A stretch of 64,000 nt of DNA from Dromiciops gliroides (GCF_019393635.1 NC_057867.1:68265492-68329491), one strand, 5' to 3'; shown: positions 50,301 through 58,722, counted from the first letter of the stretch. Numbers and translations: made by a program. The notes: a model not told the origin generated them from the sequence alone.

Positions 50301-53300
50301 ATGTCTCCCCAAGCCAAGCTTGGCCTCTGTATTGATGATAGTTTTCAAGTCTTATGAAGATGTTTTCTTTATGTTATTATGGTCACTGTGAAAATTCTTC
50401 TATGTTCACTTCTGTTTACATCAGTTTGTATAAATTCGTAAGCACTTGATCTCTGGCTGTGCCAGGCAATCATATTTAACATTTATCCAGTGCTTTCTAG
50501 AGTATATTATTTTCTCATTTGATCCTCATGATCATTCTCATTTGTAGATGATTAAAGTGAGGCTCAGGGAGGTTAAATGCTTTGGTCAGGGGCACAAAGC
50601 TCACACCAGAGGCAAGAATTGGACCCAGTTCTCCTGCCTTCAAGTCCGGTCCTTTCTGTACTCCTATACCACCTCTTAGTTAACTCCCTGAGACTTATCT
50701 AGTACATCATAGATGGGTTTTGATGTGCTTGATGGAACAAATCCCCACCCTGAGAGTTCCCTTCCTGAATGATACTATTTACATAGAAGGGCTAAAGAAA
50801 TATCATGTAAGATCATAGCAAGAACAGGGACAAAGTGGAGATCTGGTAAGTCGAAACTGTACTACATGCCAGCATTCCTTTCCCTTCCAATCACGATAAC
50901 AATAACAGGTTCGTTTCAATTCAGCAGACATTAACTATGTGCTAACCCGAAGACACAGGGGTAGGCACTTCTAACAATTTTTGGCCACTTGTGTGACAAT
51001 GTCAATCACAAGAGATTTGAATCTGCTTTATCTGCTCTACTTTTCCCAATGCTTTCCAGGAAAATACTGTGTGACACTGAATGGGAACTACCAGGTTGCC
51101 TGCAGAATTGATTCTGCCATTCAAACTGCAGGAGATAACAGAATTTTTCATAGCTCAACTGTTCAACCCAGGAGAAAAAGTGCCCTTTAACTCTTGTCAT
51201 AGTCTACCTCTTACTTATTCATCTTCCTCATCCCCAGAGCCCCACGAATTCCCAAATCACTTGCCCAAAGCAAAGACACAAAGCCAGGTTTGGGTAAGGA
51301 AAGGAATCAGAAAAGTGAATAGATTAGATGGTTTACATGTATGAGGTTTTGGTTCCTAATGGGTTCATAGCATCATCTTCACTTTTTAATTCCTTTCAGA
51401 GGAAGCCCTTACAGATCTAAAAATGTATTCAGAACTGAATTTCAAGATGATTTTTGACTTTGGCACTATCACAAGGTTAAATGTCCTGAGAAGCTTGTCT
51501 TAGTGAATAGAGAGAGGGATGGCCTTGGAGTCAGAAAGACCTGGGTAAATGTTACAGAAAAGTTGTCAATCTGCATGGATTGAGAGAAGTTCCCAGGAGT
51601 TCCTGAGACCTATGAAATGAGGCCTGGACAAAGAAACAAAATCCCTACACTGCCCTAAACAAAATAGCTATGATAAAAGAATATTGTAAGCACATTTAAT
51701 CTTACAAGACACATTCTTTGCATTTCAGAAAGGCAGTAGATTATAAATATTACTTTAAAAAAATTTCAGTTCAAGTTAACCATTTATGAAAGATAGGTCT
51801 GAGTCATGTGTTTTTTCCATATGAACCAATTAAAGGGCTCAGATTCAACAGAAAATAACCCAAGGAAAATAATCATTGCCAGATGGTCTGAATCAAGTCA
51901 GACTTTCATCCTATTCACCTTAGACACAAAGGGAACTTAACAAGCCATTTCATATATTCAGCTCTGGACAACAGCACTATCAAACCTGAGAGTACTGAGA
52001 CCCTATACTTTTCCAAAAAAAAAAAAGGAAACCAAAGCAGGTGCCTGGCTTAGGAGCAGCAAAATAAAGCTAAAATAATCATTTGCAATGATACAGGCAC
52101 ACAGACACTGTCATATCTTCCCCTTAACGGGGAAGAAAAGGGATACCAAATATCACTACAATTTGCAGAGCTACCCCCAGAAGCACCTTTAACAGGCACT
52201 GTCACTTTTAAAAGTCTGGGAACTCGAAAGTACACTTCTGAATCATCCACTCTGACCACAATATGACTTTTTCCTTGCAGTTTCTAACTTACAGCAGAGG
52301 TTTGGTTGGACCTGGCCCCGTGCAGGGCCTGGTGATGTCATCGGTTTCCTTGTATGACTAAGATTCCACCTCTCACCAATGACTGACTACCTACAGGTCA
52401 AAGTCACTAATAATGGGGATAAGTGCTGTAGGCCCGATCTAAGAAACAATTTGCAATCACCTACACTGGATGTTGCCCCATTTCCCTATTGCGGTAACAA
52501 ACTAAGTAAACTATATCATCGATTCACCTAGGGGAAAAGTCACCCTATTTCTCAGAGGGTCAAAACGTCAACTTTTCCCAACTCTGCCTAGGGCAGCTTA
52601 GTTAGGCCACACAGTCTCTCTTTGATCAAGGGCCAAAAAGGAGTCGAAATCAAAGTATCCCTTTAAGGAATTATCCCTAAGCACGAAGCCTATTCGGGAA
52701 GGGTTGCCAGTGACATACTTGACTTTATTGAACGTGGCCTCGCTAGAGACCCGAGAGGAAAGTTCAAAAGAAACAGATCTCCTTTGCATCTGCACTTTAT
52801 TTTTCGGGGGTATGATCAGAGAGGCAGAACCGATGAATTGTGGCACTCAAAGGAACTCGAAGTCCAAGCTGCTTCATGTGTTTTTAAAAAAACAACAACA
52901 ACAAACTAGACCATTCCCCCCCCGCTGGCTGCACGCGGTGTATCGCGAGGGGAGGGAGGCTGGGCCGACCTCTCTTGGCTCCACTGCCAACCACGAACAA
53001 GGAAGGGGGCGGTGGGGGGGAGGGAGGCCAGTTCCCGAGATACTGATCAGCCGGCCCCGTGTTCCCAAAGCACACCCCAACCCCGAGTCCTTGGAAGTTT
53101 CCCACTCTCCTCCCCCCTGCCTCCCCCCCGCCCCCCTCCCCAATCACTTGATAAAGGAGCGGAGACACTGGGGCAGTTGGACTAGAGCCCGGAGCCGGAG
53201 CCCAGGGGGTGAGGGGGGGCTGGGGGGAGAGGCCAGGACTCTTCCTGAGCCCGTCTGTCCCGCGACTTGAAAACGTCTCAGCTCTCGTCCGCCTGTCCAC

Positions 53301-53626
53301 TCGCTCTCCCTCCTTTCGTCCGTCCTCGCTCGCCCGCCCGCCCGCCCGCCCGCCTGCCTACCTAGCTACCTGCGCCGGGGCACTGAGGAAGGCAGAGGTG
53401 GCTGCTCCCGGAGAAGGCACCCAGCAGGCGCCGGCGCCGACCCCGGAGCCGCCGTGGCCGCAGCCTCTCAGTCAGTGCTGCCCCCCACTCGGGCCCCTTC
53501 CCGCCCCACCCCCACCTCCTAGCCACCCCGCCCTACCACACCCAGCTCGGCTCCCTAGGCCGCGGTGGCGGCGCCTTCTCCCTACCTCCCCGGCCCAAGA
53601 GAAAGGATACTTTCCATGTTCGACAT
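30393..53626 (-). CDS. CHMP1B: CHMP1B, ESCRT-III subunit, eight coding exons (199 aa)
   Basis: CHMP1B is a small ESCRT-III protein. It polymerises on membranes in multivesicular-body sorting, cytokinetic abscission and tubule remodelling (with IST1), and recruits MIT-domain proteins such as VPS4 and spastin. Joining 53626-53611, 40480-40383, 36183-36037, 34348-34280, 34187-34080, 31523-31480, 31252-31180 and 30437-30393 gives one frame of 199 codons plus TAA, the length I recall for human CHMP1B. The N-terminal half is lysine-rich (K23-K38). The C-terminus is an MIM1-type helix with L188, R191, L192, L195 and R196. The start MSNMEKHLFNL favours CHMP1B over CHMP1A. All introns are GT-AG, with phases 1,0,0,0,0,2,0. 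I see no stop, frameshift or missing domain, so the gene looks functional. The human gene is intronless, so this looks like the ancestral gene. The reading frame is seen directly; the function is family knowledge. Confidence 0.96.
30438..31179. other. CHMP1B: CHMP1B intron 7 with a DNA-transposon-like remnant
   Basis: About 30695-30930 ('ggggttcatggactcccaagag ... catgacacacaaaaaggttgag') is the element type seen at 26.7 kb; an L2-like tail lies at 30595-30675. The remainder is unique. Confidence 0.6.
31180..31252 (-). CDS. CHMP1B: CHMP1B coding exon 7 (codons 161-185)
   Basis: This 73-bp exon starts with the last base of Gly161 and encodes [20 protein letters not shown] up to ...TEQ185, the flexible linker before the C-terminal motif. 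The acceptor is TAATTACAG and the donor GTAAAT. It is too short to stand out as an open frame. Confidence 0.94.
31480..31523 (-). CDS. CHMP1B: CHMP1B coding exon 6 (codons 147-161)
   Basis: A small 44-bp exon encoding [14 protein letters not shown] plus two bases of Gly161. It is too short to stand out as an open frame and was found by family match and splice sites. The acceptor is TTTTCCTTTTAG and the donor GTAAGT. It leaves phase 2, matched by exon 7. Confidence 0.94.
31524..34079. other. CHMP1B: CHMP1B intron 5 with L2 pieces and a likely solo LTR
   Basis: 31524-32090 is unrecognised and AT-rich. 32090-32500 holds decayed MIR-like pieces. 32930-33410 is L2 (-), 33415-33904 LTR-like, and 33905-33970 another L2 scrap. 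Confidence 0.6.
33415..33904 (+). mobile_element. Probable solo LTR of an endogenous retrovirus
   Basis: The block breaks an L2 copy, begins TGTGAAAAAT and ends TGACA. Near its 3' part it has a TATA-like gctatatgaa, then the polyadenylation signal aataaa at about 33862. No internal viral genes are present. A target duplication is not clear, so the exact ends are uncertain. Confidence 0.5.
34080..34187 (-). CDS. CHMP1B: CHMP1B coding exon 5 (codons 111-146)
   Basis: This 108-bp, 36-codon exon runs from [18 protein letters not shown] to the Ser/Thr-rich STTTLTTPQ. The acceptor is TCTGTTTATAG and the donor GTAAGC. An open frame continues about 180 bp into the intron, but that read-through does not match the family and is not coding. 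Confidence 0.96.
34280..34348 (-). CDS. CHMP1B: CHMP1B coding exon 4 (codons 88-110)
   Basis: This 69-bp, 23-codon exon encodes [16 protein letters not shown] then RSMNLEK. The acceptor is TTTCTTAATAG and the donor GTAAAG. It is phase 0 at both ends and separated from exon 5 by an intron of only 92 bp. Confidence 0.95.
34349..36036. other. CHMP1B: CHMP1B intron 3 with L2, a short DNA element and MIR
   Basis: L2 (-) at about 34490-34685, inverted-repeat element at 34686-34878, antisense MIR at about 35320-35455. Remaining sequence unrecognised. Confidence 0.6.
34686..34878 (+). mobile_element. Short non-autonomous DNA transposon with terminal inverted repeats
   Basis: The left end agagcagtgatgtcaaactc and the reverse complement of the right end, agagcagaggtgtcagacat, match at about 16 of 20 positions. 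It sits in an L2 piece and is flanked by atgt on both sides. A related inverted copy lies at 42235-42410. hAT-like by its ends; superfamily uncertain. Confidence 0.65.
36037..36183 (-). CDS. CHMP1B: CHMP1B coding exon 3 (codons 39-87)
   Basis: This 147-bp exon is exactly 49 codons. It encodes AIQKGN... through [29 protein letters not shown] and MGK, the best-conserved core of the CHMP1 family. The acceptor is TTTTCAAACAG and the donor GTAAGG. Both boundaries are phase 0. Confidence 0.96.
36275..36478 (-). mobile_element. MAR1-type CORE-SINE
   Basis: 'ttcagttgtgtctgactctt', 'ccccatctggggttttcttg' and 'gacttgcccagggtcacaaag', ending 'ctacctagctgccca': a complete antisense copy about 90 bp from exon 3. 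Confidence 0.85.
39040..40290. mobile_element. Two L1 3' fragments in opposite orientation
   Basis: 39040-39590 is antisense L1 3' region ('actgctataaaatg', 'ctttgggtatgtatgcc'). 39600-40290 is sense ('agagaaatgcaaattta', 'ttgcatgaactgatgatg', 'aacacaacccagaaagaac'). Both cover overlapping parts of L1, so they are two insertions, not one inverted copy. Confidence 0.6.
40383..40480 (-). CDS. CHMP1B: CHMP1B coding exon 2 (codons 6-38)
   Basis: This 98-bp exon completes Lys6 and runs to Lys38. It encodes the start of the long basic ESCRT-III hairpin ([15 protein letters not shown], then a Lys/Glu-rich stretch). The acceptor is TGTTTTAG with no long pyrimidine tract. A CCTTAAT element lies 14 bases upstream, as expected for a U12 intron. 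The donor is a normal GTGAGT. Confidence 0.95.
41160..42800. mobile_element. (TA)n tract, CR1/L3 LINE (-), CORE-SINE and the second DNA element
   Basis: 41168-41206 is (ta/tg)n. 41340-41660 and 41930-42230 are antisense CR1/L3; the minus frame from 42158 reads [14 protein letters not shown], an endonuclease GDfN block. CORE-SINE (+) at 41665-41900. 42235-42410 is the inverted-repeat element inserted in the LINE, whose sequence resumes after it. Confidence 0.6.
42800..45420. other. CHMP1B: CHMP1B intron 1, unrecognised segment
   Basis: No SINE, LINE or exon recognised; open frames up to 117 codons (43101-43454) have no known match and no splice support. Confidence 0.4.
45525..45709 (-). mobile_element. 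WSINE1-like SINE with 16-bp target duplication
   Basis: Full antisense copy with an 18-T tail, inserted into L2. Identical repeats agcagtccctattctt at 45525-45540 and 45694-45709. Confidence 0.95.
46180..46498 (+). mobile_element. Two WSINE1-like SINEs in tandem
   Basis: The first copy spans 46180-46328 with an A-tail. About 10 bp later a second complete copy runs 46339-46498. Same orientation, so the second probably inserted at or next to the A-tail of the first. Confidence 0.92.
47290..47365 (+). repeat. Compound microsatellite (TG)n-(AG)n-(GAGC)n
   Basis: About 18 TG units, then AG units, then GAGC/GAGA units, inside the L2 copy of CHMP1B intron 1. Confidence 0.95.
48631..48806 (-). mobile_element. 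WSINE1-like SINE with 15-bp target duplication
   Basis: Full antisense copy. Identical repeats ttttcttaacctctt at 48631-48645 and 48792-48806. Confidence 0.95.
48807..52899. other. CHMP1B: CHMP1B intron 1, 5' part; CORE-SINEs and unique DNA
   Basis: CORE-SINEs at 49628-49870 (+) and 49915-50050 (+), MIR (-) at 50470-50690. 50700-52900 is mostly unique with no recognised element; regulatory DNA is possible but not demonstrable here. Confidence 0.5.
53331..53358 (-). repeat. (CGCC)n tract; G-quadruplex-prone on the transcribed RNA
   Basis: The plus strand carries about six CGCC units, so the minus (CHMP1B sense) strand has five or more GGG runs separated by single C. The tract lies 268-295 bp past the start codon, in the 5' part of intron 1. 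G4 potential is inferred from the pattern. Confidence 0.7.
53611..53626 (-). CDS. CHMP1B: CHMP1B coding exon 1 (codons 1-6, partial)
   Basis: The exon carries only 16 coding bases, MSNME plus the first base of Lys6. The ATG has A at -3 (GACC ATG T), a good initiation context. It is the first in-frame ATG: the frame stays open upstream to about 53767 but contains no ATG. The exon ends ...GAAA and is followed by GTATCCTTT, a U12-type donor. The 5' UTR extends towards higher coordinates inside the CpG island; its start cannot be read from sequence. Confidence 0.93.
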
Positions 53627-53837
53627 GGTCCTGTCGTTCCTCCCGGGGGGTGGCGGCTGGCTATGGGGCACCGGAGCTGCGTGGCTCGTAGGCTGCAAGT
53701 CACCGGAGAACCCGCGCTCCGACTCGCACCGAGCCGACTGCGCCTCCCGTTTGTTTGGGGAACCCACTTCCGGCTTTGCTGCCGCGCGGGGTGGCGGGTG
53801 GAGGCGTCAGGCGCCCGAGGGGCGGGGCCCTAGCGCT

Positions 53838-53910
53838 CCAACCGTCCCTACCGTCCCTACCGGCCCCAACCGTCCCAACGGGCCCCAACGGTCCCAACCG
53901 TCCCCAACCG
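53838..53910 (+). repeat. GC-rich minisatellite, about 9-10 bp unit (accgtccc)
   Basis: About eight imperfect copies of accgtccct / accgtccca / accggcccca lie head to tail between the CHMP1B start and the CCAAT cluster. The position suggests 5' UTR or core promoter. The copy number may be polymorphic. Confidence 0.75.
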
Positions 53911-53930
53911 CCAGCTGGGCCGCTCAGGGA

Positions 53931-54000
53931 GCTACCAATAGGGGCGCTTGGAGCGACCAATAGGTGCTCGGAGAGCGACCAATAGGGGCGCCCACGCGCC
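53931..54000. promoter_or_regulatory. Three CCAAT boxes in a 22-bp tandem repeat
   Basis: CCAAT occurs at 53935-53939, 53957-53961 and 53979-53983, exactly 22 bp apart, each inside a repeat unit reading accaatagg(g/t)gc. This is about two helical turns and matches the CCAATAGG form of NF-Y sites. They lie 309-357 bp upstream of the CHMP1B ATG and read as ATTGG with respect to the gene. That they work as NF-Y sites is inferred. Confidence 0.6.
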
Positions 54001-54199
54001 ACTGGTCCTGCCTAGCCCCTCCCCCCGCGCCTCGCGCCTCTCTTCCCTCTCCCCTTCCCCAGTGCCTCGAGCTCTTGCCTTCACAGCGGCACGCGCTCTT
54101 GCTCCTGGGTGGGGTCGTCGCCTCAGCCTTCGCTCCCGATCGCCCGTGTCGTTTAGGCCCGATTTCCCCTCGCCTCGCGCCTTCCATTTGACAGTGCTC

Positions 54200-56088
54200 T
54201 TTTCCTCTTCTGTTTGTTCCCTCACTACAAAAAAGTCACTCGGCAGGAGAAAGGTAGAACTAGGCCATTTCACGTACTGTTTTCTTATTTCCACTTAAAA
54301 TAAAGGCCGGGGGTGGGGGGTGGGGGTGGGGCTAGAGCTATGTCCTGAGGAAAAGTTTGGGCAGCCCAAGTAGGGTGTGAGCTTAACTGGGAAAGGTTTG
54401 GCCTGCTTCCCGTTAGGAGAGCCCCATCGGTCCTCATGGGGGGGGGTGTCGGGGGGGGGGGTGTCGGGGAGGTAGGCCACACTTGGCGGTCTACGAAGAC
54501 CTTGAGGGCTTGGACAACCACCTCAAGTAAAGGCCCAACTCCAGATGGGTGCAAAAGGCCTCTGCCAATCAAACCATATTGTTGTTCAGTCAAGTCCCAA
54601 TCTTCGTGACCCCATTTGGGGTTTTCTTGGCAGAGATACTGGAGTGGTGTGCCACTTCCTTCTCCAGCCATCAAAGCATAGTGGTACCCCCCCCCCCAAA
54701 AGGTGGGAGGAAGTTTCTGAGGATTCGCATGGTGTTTTTAAGGATTTCTTAGTACTATATAAAAAATCCCCTATCATTTCTTAGGAAACTGTTCCAATAT
54801 TGGGAAAATGGAAGATGGGGAACATAGGAGGACCCTTGGTCAACTGTCAAGTGACCGTTAAAGCATAGCGAAAGTCAAGGTTGGCTGCCTGTAGGGACCC
54901 AAGTTCACAAGAGAGATTTGAAACTTTGTTTAGTGGACTGGACAGGAAAGGAGGCATCATGATCTACTTTCCTGTCTCTGCTGATGACTACTAGTGGAAT
55001 GTTGGGCAAATGACCTAAATTGTCTGGGCCTCAGTTTCTTCATCTGTCAAATGAGGCAATGGAATAGAGTGACATAGAGATTTGACTTCAAATTGAAATT
55101 CCCCCTATCTTGGGATATGTTGGATCCTAAATTGCGGTAGAAGGAAGGTACTCTGAAAATCATTTTCTGTTCTCATGAAATTGTGTCCTCAGGCAATTGG
55201 GCTTGATTTTTCTCACTTTTAGTATCTTTATTTTAGCAAAATATTTCCGTATGTATTGAAGTTTATTTCCCCATAGTTAATGGATTTAGACGAGCTCCAT
55301 ATGTTTACTTTGAGGTATGTTTGTTGATAAAGCAAAAACAAGGTTTAAAGTTGATTGTGTAAATGCTTTCTAGACTAATGAGCCAGCCCTTAATGCTTCA
55401 AAGATAAACTTTATTGTCTATAATCCTCATAAGAAATAAATTCTTGGAAGAACTTATATGAATGAAGCTGTCACATAATATTTTTAGCATCTCTAGTCCT
55501 ACCCCATATGGCTCTGAAAATATTTATTTTTTTACAATGACACAGTAAAACTCAACCTGGCAAATTTGACCAGGATAGCTATTAGTTCTGTACTTCTGAG
55601 GTAGAGGAACAATTTTCCCCCTATTTTTAAGACACAATTTTGACATTAAGATAATAATAAAATCAATATTTCTAAGATTCTCAGCATAGGAAAACCCATC
55701 TTATGATAAATTCACATAGAATAAGGAAAGAAATGCTAGATTACTACATTTTTTTCTAGGATTTTGGAACCTTAGGTTAGGTTGGGAGTACTGCAGGTAG
55801 GTGATGCATAGCATAATAATTTAATTGAAAAGCTGTGGGGATATAACCAGAAAAAATTTTGGGGAAAGAATTCATGATATTTATGTATTAATAATGCTAA
55901 AGACCTGGATCAGTTATATATGGAACTCCTTTTTGCTTTTGCTGTAGCACTTGATACTAGTAGTAAAACAGAACTATCAGTTCAGTCGGTTAATTTTCCT
56001 TCTGTTATTGATATTTTTAACTTAAGGGAAAAGGAAATAGAAAGCATTTCTATGTCATCACTTTCACCGACATTCGTAAAATGACTTA
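54200..56088. other. Upstream flank; truncated MAR1 SINE and a MIR
   Basis: 54575-54675 is the MAR1 tail antisense ('gttgttcagtcaagtcccaa', 'ccccatttggggttttcttg'). 54960-55085 is a sense CORE-SINE. 55100-56088 is AT-rich and unrecognised. Confidence 0.55.
54306..54474 (+). repeat. Two poly-G-rich tracts beside the CpG island
   Basis: At 54309-54331 and 54438-54472 the plus strand carries runs of 4-11 G separated by single T or TGTC. Both are potential G-quadruplex formers. No gene is associated with them. Confidence 0.6.
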
Positions 56089-56273
56089 AAAGTTACTTGA
56101 GGGACAGCTAGATGGCGCAGTGGTTAAAGGACTGGCCTTGGAGTCAGGAGTACCTGAGTTCAAATCCGGCCTCAGACACTTGAAACTTACTAGCTGTGTG
56201 ACCCTGGGCAAGTCACTTAACCCCCATTGCCTTGCCAAAAAAACCCCAAAAAACAAAAAAAAAGTTAGTTGAG
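56089..56273 (+). mobile_element. WSINE1-like SINE with target duplication
   Basis: Body 56102-56260 with an A/C-rich tail. Repeats aaagtta(c/g)ttgag at 56089-56101 and 56261-56273. Confidence 0.93.
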
Positions 56274-58253
56274 AGATGACTGAACTAACCTTGGTTGTAA
56301 AAGTAACATTTTTCTTTAGTTTCTTATTTCAGAAAAGTAGATTAGAGGCCTCAGGTTTTGATGTTAAAAGTTTAAATGATGAAGTATGTTAAAAAAAGAT
56401 TTTGAAAGTAACTTTTAAGGATACAATTGAATATACTAATGATAAGTTTGATTCACTGAAACCTTATCTTGGCAATTCTGAATATACACGAAACCATCAA
56501 TTTGCTTTATACAATTTTTAAGTAGAGCAGAAACTTTAGGAATCATCTAGTTCAAGCCTTTCAATTTACATGAAGAAAGTAAGGCCTAGAGAGGTTAAAC
56601 AACTTGTTCAAATTGGCATAGTTAGTAAACTCAGATATGGAATTATAATTCATGTCTTAATTCCAAACCTCTTTTACTTTCTACTATATCACACAGCTAA
56701 TAAGGATTAACTGTATTAATCCAAATGGATATTTTAAAATGTGTTTCTACCTTTTTTTTAGCAGTAGGAATATCCATTTCTTCATTATATGTGGTTTTTG
56801 AATCTCTGATGTAGTTCAGTCTTTGGCAAATTTACATGAATACATACATATGTGCACACACACCCTCTCCCAAAGAGGCAGCTTCCTTTATCCTATCCCT
56901 AGAACAGGGTGAGAATGATTCAAGTTAGGTTCAATATCTCAATTTGTCTTCTGCCAATGTTAATGCTGAATCTAAAGGTTTAGCATAAGTAGTGTCTATC
57001 ACAGAGCCACATGTAGTAAACTTAGATGATTCAGGTGTACTTATTTTTCCTATGGATATGCAAATAAAAATTATTCAAAGAATCCCAGTTCTATTACACA
57101 CTTCCTGTGTGATTTTGGACAAGTCACTTCCTCTCTATGGACCTCAGTTTTCTCCTCTGTAAAATAAGGTGAGTTCTAAGGTCCCTTCTAGCTCTAGATC
57201 CATAACTACTGTGCGCTCTTTTTGTACATCCACTGTAGGATATGTGACAGGGCTTTGACGGTGAAGGAAAACCAAAGGAGACAATTGAGATCATAGTAGT
57301 TGTTAGCCTATTTCCCCATCCCCAGCATTTTCAGCTGCACTGCTGTTCTTTTTTGGGTGCTGGTTCAAATTTTGGTCACGGCTTTATAGAAGTAGAGCTG
57401 GAAGAGACCTCAGAAGGCCATCTAGTCCAATCTTCTCGTTTTAAAGATGAAGAATCTGAGGCCCAGGGAGGTTAAGTGACTTGACCAAGGTTGAACAGGT
57501 AGCAAACATCAGAGAGAAGGGGGTTTCAACCTGGTGCTTCTGGTTCCAGAGCCACGCTAACTCACTGGTATGTACGTAGAGGGAAGGGAAAGAAAAAAAC
57601 TAACCAGTACCTTAAGGGAATAATGACAATATGGTGAGTTGGCAGAAGTGTTTAGGAGCACCCCAAAAGACCATTTTTGTACTTTATCAGGTGTGACTTG
57701 GGACTTAACCATAGAGAGAGATTATCAAGATATGGCTAGAAGTCATTCAGGAGGCTACAGGAGGAAGAGAAATTGGAATCCTTGAAGATCTGGGAAGGAT
57801 TTTTACTATTCATTGTAATAGAGAGGTCACTCCCAGAATTGAGGGGAAAGGTACCATCAAGGTGGTTTATGAAAACAAGGGCAAAAAGATGGCTAGTTTT
57901 CAATTAGCCTTTTATTTAGTTTTGGCTGGCAAAGCCTAGAGGACTTGCAAACTTCTCACCAAAATTAGAGAGAAAAGAAATACAGAATAAGGAAGCAGGA
58001 ATGGGACCTGACACTAGGAATTAAACAAGATTTCTCTAATATGGGAAAAAAGAAATAGAAAAAAGGAGGAAAAGTCTGGGTCAATAATAGTACTTAAGTC
58101 CACAGATTTATGATTTGAAAGCGAATAAATACAAACTGCTTATCATAAGTCGAAAATAAGCTAAATTCTTTTAAATATGTAAATTCATAAAATAAAGGAG
58201 CATTTGAGGATTAAGTGTAATATGCAGCTCTCAGAAAGAAAATCTCTAGAGCA
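56274..58253. other. Intergenic with MIR fragments
   Basis: MIR-type pieces at about 56510-56700 (-), 57080-57205 (+) and 57375-57560 (-). The rest is unrecognised. Confidence 0.5.
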
Positions 58254-58443
58254 GTCTCATATACTTTGTTGTTGTTGTTATTGTTGTTGTTGTTTTTGGT
58301 GGGGCAGTAAGGGTTAAGTGACTTGCCCAGGGTCACGCAGCTAGTGTCAAGTGTCTGAGGCTGAATTTGAACTCGGGTCTTCCCGAATCGAGAGCCAGTA
58401 CTTTATACACATTTCCACCTAGCTGCCCCATCTCGTATACTTT
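58254..58443 (-). mobile_element. WSINE1-like SINE with (GTT)n tail
   Basis: The antisense body ends at 58429. The tail is (ttg)n, i.e. (caa)n on the sense strand, instead of plain poly-A. Flanking tctc(a/g)tatactt repeats. Confidence 0.9.
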
Positions 58444-58722
58444 TAATAGAGTATCTAGGAATTTGATTTTCCCTCTGCCAGGCAACCTTTTAAAAAACTT
58501 GAATAACCAAATTGAAATTATATTATTCTATCATCAGCAGAGTTTGGCTGTTTCTTATTAGGTGACATGATAAGGAAAAATAATCACGCGTTTTTGGTTA
58601 ACAGGTATATCTTTACACTTGAGAATCCTTTCAAATTATTTTTGGAATGTATATATATAATGAGAGATACTGTGACATATCCAATAAATTGCTGAATCTG
58701 TAGTCAGGAAGACTTGGGTTCA

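Larger units (their letters stand above)
40481..53610 (-). other. CHMP1B: CHMP1B intron 1, U12-type (minor spliceosome), 13.1 kb
   Basis: The donor reads GTATCCTTT directly after exon 1 (53610-53602), matching the U12 consensus RTATCCTTT in full. The acceptor ...GTTTTAG lacks a polypyrimidine tract. A U12-like branch element GCCTTAAT (plus-strand 40494-40501) puts its adenine about 15 nt from exon 2. The intron interrupts codon 6 in phase 1. It contains CR1/L3 (about 41.3-42.8 kb), L2 (45.4-48.5 kb), five WSINE1-like SINEs, CORE-SINEs and a compound microsatellite. Confidence 0.88.
52900..54200. promoter_or_regulatory. CpG island spanning CHMP1B exon 1
   Basis: GC content and CpG density rise sharply from about 52.9 kb and fall after about 54.2 kb; the flanks are AT-rich and CpG-poor. 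The island contains the CHMP1B start codon at 53626, an inverted-orientation CCAAT cluster upstream, a GC-rich minisatellite and a CGCC run. This is the expected promoter of a housekeeping gene. Several GC-rich open frames on both strands here are by-products of the composition. Confidence 0.85.

Noticed and set aside
53140-53700. Divergent plus-strand gene from the CpG island (CCAATCA at 53140, GC-rich 160-codon frame)
   Set aside because: No convincing exon, splice site or protein family was found downstream on the plus strand; non-coding divergent transcription cannot be excluded.
53627-53767. In-frame 47-codon N-terminal extension of CHMP1B
   Set aside because: The frame is open but its first codon is GTG and it contains no ATG. 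The family starts at MSN, and the downstream ATG has a good context.
52704-54298. Long GC-rich open frames (up to 188 codons) on both strands of the CpG island
   Set aside because: Low-complexity Pro/Arg/Gly-rich translations overlap in several frames and match no family; expected from composition.
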